A stretch of 23,361 nucleotides of DNA, taken from the NCBI GenBank assembly GCA_946644025.1, contig CAMPCG010000009.1, positions 1 to 23,361 on the forward strand. The letters are read 5' to 3'. This DNA is from an uncultured Prevotellaceae bacterium (GTDB taxonomy: Bacteria; Bacteroidota; Bacteroidia; Bacteroidales; Bacteroidaceae). The position numbers and the translations under genes were made by a program. The notes beneath the pieces were generated by a model. The model was not told the origin of the DNA. It made no database searches and saw only the letters and a program-made list of their open reading frames with translations. This document shows positions 15,429-23,139 of the stretch, in pieces (positions within the stretch are counted from its first letter, which is position 1; each line of letters starts with the position of its first letter).

Positions 15429-15465
15429 GAAAGTCGAACAATAGAAAAGTTGAAATATTAGCATT
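15429..15465. repeat. Weak heptamer-like linker
   Basis: The 37-nt linker can be read as five rough 7-bp units (GAAAGTC, GAACAAT, AGAAAAG, TTGAAAT, ATTAGCA) ending 2 nt before the ATG at 15466. The unit similarity is low; mainly the A-rich character and length match the other linkers. Confidence 0.3.
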
Positions 15466-17103
15466 ATGATTACCAACAGTATCAAGTCATATATAGCAGC
15501 CGGTTGGCTATGCTGCGGTGTTGCCGCAGCCCTCACGGCCTGCACCGACTGGACCGACCACTACGAGCCTACGCTGGAAGGTGGCGGCGGCGCCACCCTG
15601 TGGCAGCAGCTCAAGGCCGACCCTCAGCTGTCAGACTTCTGCGAGGTGCTGCAGCAGACGCGCAAGTTCCGCATGCACCACAAGACCGACGTCAGCTACG
15701 CCGACCTGCTCGGCAGCGGACAGGCCTTCACCGTCATTGCGCCAGTCAACGGCACGTTCAACAAAGACTCGCTGCTGCGCCTCACGCAGACGGCGCAGGG
15801 CGACTCGGTGGTGGAGAAGTCGTTCATCTTCAACCACCTCTCGCGCATGACCACCTCGCTGAAGGCCGACGAGCAGACGCTGCACCTGCTCAACGGGAAG
15901 AACATCACCATGTCGACATCGGCCGTGCAGGGCGTGTCCGTCGTGACGCCCAACCTCAGGGCAGAGAACGGCGTGATACACGTCGTTGCCCACGCCCTGC
16001 CCTACGCCTACAACCTCTACGAGGCACTCTGCGACGACCCCGACGTGTCTGACATAGGCGCCAACGCCCGGCAGTACGAGTGGGACGAGTTCGACCCCGA
16101 CGCCTCCGTCTCCAGCGGCATCATCGAGGGCGTGCCGGTATACATCGACTCGGTGGTACACGAGCACAACCGCCTGCTCGACGCCATCGGCTACCTCAAC
16201 CGCGAGGACTCCACCTACTGGGCCGTCGTGCCCGGCAACGAGGGCTGGAAGAAGGCATGGGAAAGCACGATGCAGTACTTCGTATACGACGAGAGCTACC
16301 AGAAGCGCGACTCGCTACAGCGCTACTGGACCAGCCGCGCACTGCTCGACGACGCCATCTTCAACATGACCGACCAGCGGTCCGCCGACGACTCGCTCGT
16401 CTCAGTGCCCTACCTGAACTGGCGCAGAAGCCACGTGGCCGGAAAGCCCATCTTCCACGTCTTCCAGAAGCCCTTCGCGCCCGAAGGCATACTCTACGGG
16501 GCCGAGAAGCTGCAGTGCAGCAACGGCATACTCTACAAGACCCGCGAGTGGCCCTTCACGCCGCAGCAGACATTCTTCAAGGAAATATGGACCGAGGCAG
16601 AGTCCACATGGCTCATCACCGAAGAGAAGCAGTGCCGGTACCAGCGGCAGAGACATGTGGCCGACAGCATATCGGAGAACAACTTCCTGCAGGTCATCGC
16701 CTACAGCGGAACGGCCAACTGGGAGCTCACCTTCCGCCTGGACAACGTCCTCTCGGGAGAATACGACGTCTGCGCCATCATACTGCCCCAGACCGTCATC
16801 AACCCCGACGCCACCAACCTCAGGCCCTGCAAGTTCAAGGCTAACATCAACTACGTCGAGGCCAACGGAAAGGAGAGCACCTTCAACTGCGACAACACCC
16901 AGTTCCAGAGCAATCCCGAAAGAGTAGACACCGTAGTGCTGGCAGAGGCATTCCACTTCCCCGCCACCAACTACAACCAGAACACCAACAAGATAAGCCT
17001 CACGCTGAAGTGCAGCATCACCGCACGTGAGACCTCGCGCTACTCCCGCGAAATGCTACTCGACTGCATCTACCTGCGTCCACGAACCTCTAAACCCGAA
17101 TGA
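15466..17103 (+). CDS. Fasciclin (FAS1) surface lipoprotein upstream of second susC
   Basis: A 545-residue lipoprotein with lipobox ALTA|C (Cys26) and then TDWTDHYEP. FAS1 domain 1 spans about residues 42-182 (ATLWQQLKADPQLSDFCEVL, AFTVIAPVNGTFNKD, SFIFNHLSRMT, and NGVIHVVAHALPYA closing it). A second FAS1-like module spans about 200-370 (NRLLDAIGYL, STYWAVVPGNEGWKKAW, and CSNGILYKTREWPF). A C-terminal beta-rich part includes NWELTFRLDNVLSGEYDVCAIILP, laid out like the GTYEIR stretch of the preceding FAS1 protein. Its stop overlaps the start of the second susC (ATGA), so translation is probably coupled. This suggests a defined FAS1-SusC-SusD set (inference). Confidence 0.82.
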   Translation: MITNSIKSYIAAGWLCCGVAAALTACTDWTDHYEPTLEGGGGATLWQQLKADPQLSDFCEVLQQTRKFRMHHKTDVSYADLLGSGQAFTVIAPVNGTFNKDSLLRLTQTAQGDSVVEKSFIFNHLSRMTTSLKADEQTLHLLNGKNITMSTSAVQGVSVVTPNLRAENGVIHVVAHALPYAYNLYEALCDDPDVSDIGANARQYEWDEFDPDASVSSGIIEGVPVYIDSVVHEHNRLLDAIGYLNREDSTYWAVVPGNEGWKKAWESTMQYFVYDESYQKRDSLQRYWTSRALLDDAIFNMTDQRSADDSLVSVPYLNWRRSHVAGKPIFHVFQKPFAPEGILYGAEKLQCSNGILYKTREWPFTPQQTFFKEIWTEAESTWLITEEKQCRYQRQRHVADSISENNFLQVIAYSGTANWELTFRLDNVLSGEYDVCAIILPQTVINPDATNLRPCKFKANINYVEANGKESTFNCDNTQFQSNPERVDTVVLAEAFHFPATNYNQNTNKISLTLKCSITARETSRYSREMLLDCIYLRPRTSKPE

Positions 17104-20100
17104 CCATGAAGAAGTATATCATACCCATTGCCATGCTCCTGGCCACGGCCTTCACACCCGGCGCGTCAGCGACGGGCGCAGCCGACGATAACCAAACGGT
17201 AAAAGGACAGGTAGTCGACGCCGCAACCGGCAAGCCCCTGGCCGGCGTCATCGTCTCGGCCTACGACAACCAGCGCACGACGACGATGACCGACGAAGAC
17301 GGCCGCTACGAGCTGAAAGTAAGCAGGCACACACGCTCCCTGCTGCTGCGCGTAGACGGATACAACCTGCAGCAGAAAGCCATCAGCGGAGAGACCACCG
17401 ACGCCAGGCTCTACAGCAGCACCTTCGCCGAGAACTACAAGCGCACGACAACCGCCGCCGCCAGCGCAGAGGCCAACAGGTTCGACAACAACGCCGAACT
17501 GAGCATAGACCCGCTCATAGCGCGCCAGCTGGCCGCCGACATGAGAATGGCCGCACGAGGAGGAATACCCGGAATGGGCAACACCATGCTCATAGAAGGC
17601 ATCAACTCGCTCAACGCCAACGCCCAGCCCCTCGTGGTCATAGACGACGTCGTCATGGACATGCAGTACAGCCGCACCATGCTCCACGACGGATACTTCA
17701 ACAACCTGCTCACCAACCTCAACGTCAACGACATTGAGAGCGTGGAGGTCATCAAGAACGCCACCGCACTCTACGGCGCAAAGGGCGCCAACGGAGTGCT
17801 CCTCATCAAGACCAAGCGCAACAAGTCGATGGCGACGAAGATTGACGTCAACATCAACGGCCGATACGAGCTCACGCCACGGCTGCCCCAGATGCTCGGA
17901 CCCGAGCAGTACCGCCTCTACACCACCGAGCTGCTCTCCGGCAGAATGAACCCCACCGACATGGGCTCCATGCGCTACCTCAACAGCGAGCCCTCCTACT
18001 TCTATTACAACCAGTACCACAACAACACCGACTGGAAAGACGAGGTCTACAAGAACGCCTTCTCTCAGAACTACGGCATCAACGTGCAGGGCGGCGACGA
18101 CATCGCCTCCTACAACCTCTCCGTGGGCTACTCGCTGGGCAACAGCACGCTCAAGGAGAACGACTACTCGCGGTTCAACATGCGGCTTAACTCCGACATC
18201 TCCATCACCCGCAAGCTCGACGTGCGCTTCGACGCCTCCTACAGCGACGTAGACCGCAGCCTGCGCGACGACGGAGCACCGCTCGACCCCCTGGGCACCG
18301 TCATCACTTCGCCCTCCTTCCTCGCCCTGGCCAAGTCGCCCTTCCTCTCGCCCTACGCCTTCGACAACCACGGCAGCATCAGCCACTACCTGGCCGAGGC
18401 CGACGACTATCTGGAAGGAAAGTTCCAGGGACGCGGACGGCTGGCTAACCCCACCTCCATCCTGAAATATGGCGACGGAAAGAACCGCAACTCCTTCGGC
18501 AACCGCCTCATCAACTTCGCCATCACCCCGAAGTTCCAGTTCAACAGACACCTCGACCTGCGCGAGCACTTCGTGCTGGGACTGGTCAACACCAACGAGA
18601 ACTACTTCCTGCCCATCCAGGGCGTGCCCCAGTTCTACGTCGAAGGACTCTCGGAGGACACCCAGCTAAACAACATCGTCAAGAGCATGGCCGCCCGCGA
18701 GACCGCCATACAGAGCGACACCCGGCTGACGTGGCAGAACAGCTACGGCCAGCACAACGTCAGCGTCAAGGGCGGCGTGCGCTACATCAGCTATGACTTC
18801 AGCAGCACCTCGCAGCTGGGCTACAACTCGACCAACGACAAGAACCCCAATATGTCCAACTCGCTGCAGTTCAAGACCACCGGCGGTGCCGACGACCAGA
18901 CGCGCGAAATCACCTGGTACGCCCTCGGCGACTACAGCCTCGCCGACCGCTTCTACGTCAGCGCCGGCCTCTCGGCCCAGGCCTCATCGCGCTTCGGCGA
19001 CGACGCCTCCGGACTGAAGCTCTTCGGCACCGTGTGGGGCATCTTCCCCAGCGTAGAGGCAGCGTGGGTGCTCACCAACGAGCCGTTCCTTTCCGGCGTC
19101 AAGGGCATCGACTACCTGCGCCTCAACGTGGGCTTCGACGTGACCGGCAACGACGACATCGACTACACCGCCTCGCGCTCATACTTCATCTCCAAGCGTA
19201 TGCTTACCGGCGAGGGCACCACGGGAAAGGTCATCGGAAACATTGGCAACACCGACCTGCAGTGGGAGACCACCCAACGGCTCACCGCCGGAATCAGCGG
19301 CAACTTCCTCGACAACCGCCTCTCCCTGCGCTTCAACTTCTTCAAGAGCTGGACCTCAAACCTCCTCTCCCTGCGCCAGCTGTCCTACACCAGCGGACTG
19401 CAGGAGAACTGGAGCAACGACGGCAAGCTGGAGAACACAGGCTTCGACGCCACCGTCAGCGCCAAGGTGCTTGCACTGAAGGACTTCTCGTGGGAGCTCG
19501 GCGCCTCGGCCGGACACTATAAGAACAAGGTGACGGCGCTGCCCGACAACAACCGCCCCGTGGAGACCGAAATCTACGGCGCCACCATCCTCACCCAGGT
19601 GGGCCAGCCCGTGGGCGTGTTCTACGGCTACAAGACCGCCGGCGTCTACGCCACCTCGGCCGAGGCTCAGGCCGACGGCCACTACATCCTCAAGCAGAAC
19701 GGCGACCGCGTCTACTACCAGGCCGGCGACACCCGCTTCGTCGACCTCAGTTCAGCCACCATTCCCGACGCGTCAGCGTCGGGTAATAAGGGTCTCATCG
19801 ACGAGACCGACCGCACCATCATCGGCGACCCCAACCCCGACCTCTACGGCAACATCTTCACCTCGCTGGCCTACAAGAACGTGCGCCTCGACGCCACCTT
19901 CACCTACTCGCTGGGCAACGATGTCTTCAACTACCAGCGCTCACTGCTCGAGGGCGGCACCTACTTCCTCAACCAGACCACGGCCATGAAGAACCGCTGG
20001 ACCACCGAGGGACAGATGACCGACATACCGCGCGTCACCTACACCGACCCCATGGGCAACTCGCGCTTCAGCGACCGATGGATAGAGAACGGCAGCTACC

Positions 20101-20324
20101 TGCGCCTGTCCAACGTCACCCTCTCCTGGTCAATACCCATCCAGAGCACCTACCTGCAGGGCATCACCATCTGGGGCAGCGCGCAAAACCTCTTCACCAT
20201 CACACGCTACCTGGGCAGCGACCCCAACTGCGCCCTCTCCTCCAACATCCTCTCGCAGGGCATAGACCGAGGGCTGCTCGGCGCAGGACGCACCTTCTCG
20301 CTCGGCGTGAACATCAACCTGTAA
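17100..20324 (+). CDS. SusC/RagA-type TonB-dependent outer-membrane transporter (second)
   Basis: A 1074-residue receptor. The signal peptide is MKKYIIPIAMLLATAF...SA (starting at 17106, or at 17100 with MT added; 17100 gives the ATGA overlap). The carboxypeptidase-regulatory-like domain spans about 34-110 (VKGQVVDAATGKPLAGVIVSA...DEDGRYEL). The plug is about 120-240 with DIESVEVIKNATALYGAKGA, and the barrel ends FSLGVNINL. The plug motif is unusual: it reads MLIEGINSLNANAQPLVVIDD, so the arginine of the usual RG(x)SS motif is replaced by Glu. The protein is only distantly like the first SusC, so the pair is not a recent duplication. A 31-bp palindromic repeat is embedded in frame (19753-19783), encoding extra residues just before the GLIDETDRTIIGDPNPD motif. 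Partnered with the SusD that follows. Confidence 0.94.
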   Translation: MTMKKYIIPIAMLLATAFTPGASATGAADDNQTVKGQVVDAATGKPLAGVIVSAYDNQRTTTMTDEDGRYELKVSRHTRSLLLRVDGYNLQQKAISGETTDARLYSSTFAENYKRTTTAAASAEANRFDNNAELSIDPLIARQLAADMRMAARGGIPGMGNTMLIEGINSLNANAQPLVVIDDVVMDMQYSRTMLHDGYFNNLLTNLNVNDIESVEVIKNATALYGAKGANGVLLIKTKRNKSMATKIDVNINGRYELTPRLPQMLGPEQYRLYTTELLSGRMNPTDMGSMRYLNSEPSYFYYNQYHNNTDWKDEVYKNAFSQNYGINVQGGDDIASYNLSVGYSLGNSTLKENDYSRFNMRLNSDISITRKLDVRFDASYSDVDRSLRDDGAPLDPLGTVITSPSFLALAKSPFLSPYAFDNHGSISHYLAEADDYLEGKFQGRGRLANPTSILKYGDGKNRNSFGNRLINFAITPKFQFNRHLDLREHFVLGLVNTNENYFLPIQGVPQFYVEGLSEDTQLNNIVKSMAARETAIQSDTRLTWQNSYGQHNVSVKGGVRYISYDFSSTSQLGYNSTNDKNPNMSNSLQFKTTGGADDQTREITWYALGDYSLADRFYVSAGLSAQASSRFGDDASGLKLFGTVWGIFPSVEAAWVLTNEPFLSGVKGIDYLRLNVGFDVTGNDDIDYTASRSYFISKRMLTGEGTTGKVIGNIGNTDLQWETTQRLTAGISGNFLDNRLSLRFNFFKSWTSNLLSLRQLSYTSGLQENWSNDGKLENTGFDATVSAKVLALKDFSWELGASAGHYKNKVTALPDNNRPVETEIYGATILTQVGQPVGVFYGYKTAGVYATSAEAQADGHYILKQNGDRVYYQAGDTRFVDLSSATIPDASASGNKGLIDETDRTIIGDPNPDLYGNIFTSLAYKNVRLDATFTYSLGNDVFNYQRSLLEGGTYFLNQTTAMKNRWTTEGQMTDIPRVTYTDPMGNSRFSDRWIENGSYLRLSNVTLSWSIPIQSTYLQGITIWGSAQNLFTITRYLGSDPNCALSSNILSQGIDRGLLGAGRTFSLGVNINL
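19753..19783. repeat. Dispersed palindromic repeat embedded in frame in second susC
   Basis: CAGCCACCATT plus the palindrome CCCGACGC-GTCA-GCGTCGGG; 29 of 31 bases match 8257-8287. It encodes SATIPDASASG between FVDLS and NKGLIDETDRT, a loop where SusC proteins normally run straight from the FxDL strand into a DxNGDG/ID-type turn. It therefore looks like an insertion that kept the frame. Confidence 0.7.
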
Positions 20325-20326
20325 GT

Positions 20327-20441
20327 AGCTAATAGTTTATAGTTAATAGTTTATAGTTATGATTACAAATATAAAAAACAAAGTGATATGGATGACGTGC
20401 GCAGCACTATTCACTATTCACTATCCACTATTCACAAGCTG
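20327..20441 (+). repeat. Linker-plus-signal-peptide cassette, copy B
   Basis: Second copy of 13414-13528, ungapped. It contains four AGYTWAT-type heptamers (20327-20354), the ATG, and the signal sequence up to the lipobox. Its coding heptamers (20407-20434) are cleaner than in copy A. Confidence 0.85.
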
Positions 20442-22068
20442 TTCCGATATGCTCGAGACGGAGTCCGAGCTGGTGGAGTACGAGAAGGACAACACGCTGA
20501 ACCACCCCACCGACTCGCTCTACAGCGTGATGGGCATCATCAACAAGCTGCAGATTATTGCCGACCGCACGGTGCTGCTGGGCGAGGCACGCTCCGACCT
20601 GATGACAGTGACCGACGCCGCCTCCTCCGACCTCAAGCGGCTCGCCTCGTTCGACAACGGGCAGAACAAGTACAACAAGATAGCCGACTACTACGCCGTC
20701 ATCAACAACTGCAACTACTACCTGGCCCACGTGGACACAGCCATGCAGCGCCGCGGCCGACAAATCTTCCGCAACGAGTATGCCGCCGTGAAGAGCTTCC
20801 GCGCCTGGACCTACCTGGAGATGGCCAAAATCTACGGCGAGGTGCCCCTCGTGACCAAGCCGCTCATGACCGAGCGCGAGGCCGCAGCAGCCGTGCAGGG
20901 ACCTAAGGTCGGCATCAAGGACATCTGCGAATACTTCATCCAGGACCTCACACCCTACGCCTACGTCGCACCGCCCTCCTACGGCATGATCGGCAACACC
21001 TCGTCGGCACTCATCTTCATACCCACCCGTGCCCTCCTGGGCGACCTCTGCCTCTGGGCCGGACGCTATGAAGAGGCTGCCAAGTGGTACTCCGACTTCC
21101 TCAACGACAAGACGAAGCCCGTCACCATGAGCCGGTCCAACCGTGCCTATTGGAACAACCCCCTGGTCTACACCAACCCCTCAGGAAGCTTCAACGTCCT
21201 CTCGGGTATCGAGCTGCTCGCCTACATCCCCATGGAGACCCGCATCTTCGACGGCACCGTCAGCGACCTCTTCAACGTCATGACGTCTACGCGCGACAAC
21301 AACTACTACTTCCAGCTGGAGCCTTCGAAGGCCATGCGCCAAATCTCAGCCAAGCAGGTCTACTGCATGGAGTACTACACCGTCATCGCCACCGACACCA
21401 TCTACGCCCCCTCGACGGGCTTCAGCGACGGTCTGCTGGCCGGCGACCTCCGTCTGCAGTCTATGTACCACCTCACCTCACGCGGCGCACAGGACCCCTA
21501 CGAGGAAAATTCATCGCTCTACCAGATGATCAGTAAGATTATCGAGAACTACATCGTCATCTACCGCAGCCCGATGGTCTACCTGCGCTTTGCCGAGGCC
21601 CTCAACCGCGCCAACATGCCGCAGTCGGCCATGCTCATCCTCAAGTACGGCCTCTGCCAGGAGAACGCCCGCCAATACGTGGACAGCATCGAGTATGTAT
21701 CGTCAAAGAAATACATCGACTTCGACGAGATAGAGTTTACCCGCGAAAACACGACCGGCATCCACTCACGCGGCTCGGGCGACTCGCAGTGCAACGCCTT
21801 CTATGCCCTGCCCCAGCCCGACCACCAGCTGGCCACCCGCCAAGACACGGTGGAATACCAGATTCCCCTCGTCGAGGACATGATCATCAACGAGATGGCC
21901 CTTGAGGGCGCCTTCGAGGGCTACCGCTTCTACGACCTCATGCGCGTGGCACTGCGCCGCAGCGACCCCGCCTATCTGGCCGACCCCGTCAGCCGACGCA
22001 ACGGCACCACCGACGAGGGACTGCGAGCCCTGCTCATGGACCCAAAGAACTGGTACCTGCAACGCTAA
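20359..22068 (+). CDS. SusD/RagB-type glycan-binding lipoprotein (second)
   Basis: A 569-residue lipoprotein, lid of the second SusC. The signal peptide ends LFTS|C (Cys28), followed by SDMLETESELVEYE, an acidic surface-export-like stretch. SusD/RagB features: NNCNYYLAHVDTAM, then VKSFRAWTYLEMAKIYGEVPLVTKPL in the TPR part; YRSPMVYLRFAEALNRANMP; and MALEGAFEGYRFYDLMRVALRRSD near the end, the equivalent of the usual E-xx-xEG-R-WFDL block. It follows susC by 34 nt and is the last gene before a terminator, so it closes the operon. Its signal peptide is shared almost word for word with the FAS1 lipoprotein at 13446, although the mature parts are unrelated. Confidence 0.94.
   Translation: MITNIKNKVIWMTCAALFTIHYPLFTSCSDMLETESELVEYEKDNTLNHPTDSLYSVMGIINKLQIIADRTVLLGEARSDLMTVTDAASSDLKRLASFDNGQNKYNKIADYYAVINNCNYYLAHVDTAMQRRGRQIFRNEYAAVKSFRAWTYLEMAKIYGEVPLVTKPLMTEREAAAAVQGPKVGIKDICEYFIQDLTPYAYVAPPSYGMIGNTSSALIFIPTRALLGDLCLWAGRYEEAAKWYSDFLNDKTKPVTMSRSNRAYWNNPLVYTNPSGSFNVLSGIELLAYIPMETRIFDGTVSDLFNVMTSTRDNNYYFQLEPSKAMRQISAKQVYCMEYYTVIATDTIYAPSTGFSDGLLAGDLRLQSMYHLTSRGAQDPYEENSSLYQMISKIIENYIVIYRSPMVYLRFAEALNRANMPQSAMLILKYGLCQENARQYVDSIEYVSSKKYIDFDEIEFTRENTTGIHSRGSGDSQCNAFYALPQPDHQLATRQDTVEYQIPLVEDMIINEMALEGAFEGYRFYDLMRVALRRSDPAYLADPVSRRNGTTDEGLRALLMDPKNWYLQR
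20407..20434 (+). repeat. Coding heptamer repeats inside the signal peptide of second susD
   Basis: Four CTATTCA units (the third reads CTATCCA) encode the hydrophobic core FTIHYPLFT of the signal peptide. A 7-bp unit read in triplets gives a 7-residue period in the protein. The equivalent place in the FAS1 gene (13494-13521) has a decayed version. Confidence 0.8.
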
Positions 22069-22168
22069 TTGTTTTTTATTATTCATAAGTTAGTTATTAG
22101 TAAATATGGTTAGTAGTTTTATTTAGTCCAGTCACAACTGTGACAGTTATGACTGTACAGACGCAAAA
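22069..22168. other. AT-rich 3' region of the Sus operon
   Basis: About 100 bp between the last susD and the terminator. It has AGTTAGTTATTAGT-like AT repeats and then a small dyad-rich patch (CAGTCACAACTGTGAC and TTATGACTGTACAG, 22129-22160). No gene is seen. Confidence 0.5.
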
Positions 22169-22208
22169 AGGCCACCCGTATGTGAATACCGGTGGCCTGT
22201 TTTATTTG
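22165..22208. terminator. Bidirectional rho-independent terminator
   Basis: The stem AGGCCACC (22169-22176) pairs with GGTGGCCT (22191-22198). After a C/C mismatch GTAT pairs with ATAC around a GTGA loop. A T-rich tail (GTTTTATTTG) follows on the plus strand, and an A run before the stem gives TTTTT on the minus strand. It therefore serves both the rightward Sus operon and the convergent SIMPL gene. Confidence 0.85.
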
Positions 22209-22325
22209 AGACCCTCCCCCCAGCCCCTCCCTGTGAGGGAGGGGAGTAGATAGACTATCCGCAGAAATTCCGCCATGAGGGTAACTACTCCCCTCCCTCA
22301 CAGGGAGGGGCCGGGGGTGGGTCTC
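22208..22325. repeat. 118-bp inverted repeat between convergent genes
   Basis: Arms 22208-22248 and 22286-22325 are inverted copies of about 40 bp with a few differences (GAGACCC outer end, CCCCTCCCTGTGAGGGAGG core, AGTA inner end) around a 37-bp centre. Each arm also contains its own small palindrome (CCTCCCTGTGAGGGAGG). It resembles a transposase-less MITE. It ends 6 bp from the SIMPL stop codon, within that gene's 3' end. Confidence 0.75.
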
Positions 22326-22330
22326 CGGTA

Positions 22331-23017
22331 TTAATCATCAAGCGCGTAGGTGACGGTAGAGACCACGCGGAGCTTCTTGATGTAGGGCGTGTTGGCGTCG
22401 CGGTCCTCTATCTCGAACTGTCCCTGGCCTGCCGACTGTATCTTTCCCAGCTCGGAGTCGCTGGCCTTGGCAAACTGCTCGGCCGTCTTCTGGGCGTTCT
22501 TGATGGCCTCCTCCATCATCTCGGGCTTCATCTGCTGGAACGAGACATACTCGTATTGCGGATAGCTGCCCTCAATGGCCACGCCCTGCTTTAGCAGCTC
22601 GGCCTGCTTGAAGATGGCCTTGTTCACCAGGTCCACCTTCTTCGTGCTCACCGTCAGCGTGGTGTTGATGATGTAGCGGAAGTTGCGGCGGTTCTCGCTC
22701 CACTGGTTCGACTCCAGGTCGTTCACCGACGGCGGGTTCACGGTGATGTCGGCATCCTCAATGCCGTTTTGACTGAGGAAGTTCTTGATGATGGACGTCT
22801 TCGAATTGATGTTCTCATAGAGCGTAGGCAGGTTGTCGCCCATCTCGTTGTAAGAGATGCCCCACGTCACCTTGTCGGCCTTCACCTCGCGCTCGGCCAG
22901 ACCCTTGACGGTCACTTTGCGGTCTTTGTTAGCGAAATTGTCGATACCGCTTTTCATAAGCCACCCCATCAGTACGAGGCCCAAAGCCAGGATGGCAGCT
23001 TCATAAATTCTGTGCAT
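22331..23017 (-). CDS. SIMPL-domain (DUF541) protein, membrane-anchored
   Basis: A 228-residue protein. An N-terminal hydrophobic signal or anchor spans about 5-21 (YEAAILALGLVLMGWLM). A SIMPL/DUF541 domain fills the rest: KVTVKGLAEREVKADKVTWGISY is the typical first strand pair, and helical parts EEAIKNAQKTAEQFAKASDSELGKI and a final strand KLRVVSTVTYALDD follow. The family (E. coli YggE-like, periplasmic) has no well-settled biochemical role; links to stress tolerance are reported. The start at 23017 was chosen because it puts the anchor at the N-terminus; an in-frame ATG at 23089 would code straight through an inverted repeat and add a basic 24-residue extension. It is convergent with the Sus operon and monocistronic. 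Confidence 0.88.
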   Translation of the reverse strand: MHRIYEAAILALGLVLMGWLMKSGIDNFANKDRKVTVKGLAEREVKADKVTWGISYNEMGDNLPTLYENINSKTSIIKNFLSQNGIEDADITVNPPSVNDLESNQWSENRRNFRYIINTTLTVSTKKVDLVNKAIFKQAELLKQGVAIEGSYPQYEYVSFQQMKPEMMEEAIKNAQKTAEQFAKASDSELGKIQSAGQGQFEIEDRDANTPYIKKLRVVSTVTYALDD

Positions 23018-23055
23018 AGCTAAATCTGTTTTTAGGAGTTTAACGATATGTTTAT

Positions 23056-23135
23056 GCTTCCGTAGGAGGCGACGTGTCCCACGTCGCAATCCAGCAGATT
23101 GTTGCGACGTGGGACACGTCGCCTCCTACGTAAGC
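23056..23135. repeat. Perfect 29-bp inverted repeat in the SIMPL leader
   Basis: Arms 23061-23089 and 23102-23130 are exact reverse complements. After one mismatch the outer GCTT/AAGC (23056-23059 with 23132-23135) pair too. Each arm contains its own palindrome (GACGTG-TCC-CACGTC). It lies between the -7 box and the start codon, so the mRNA would begin with this hairpin. Confidence 0.9.
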
Positions 23136-23139
23136 GCTG

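Noticed and set aside
17166..18569. 467-residue minus-strand frame opposite the second susC
   Set aside because: Val/Glu/Gly-rich antisense shadow caused by codon bias; the plus-strand frame is a clear TonB-dependent receptor.
23018..23089. Longer N-terminus for the SIMPL protein, starting at 23089
   Set aside because: It would translate part of the inverted repeat into a very basic stretch ahead of a normal signal anchor.
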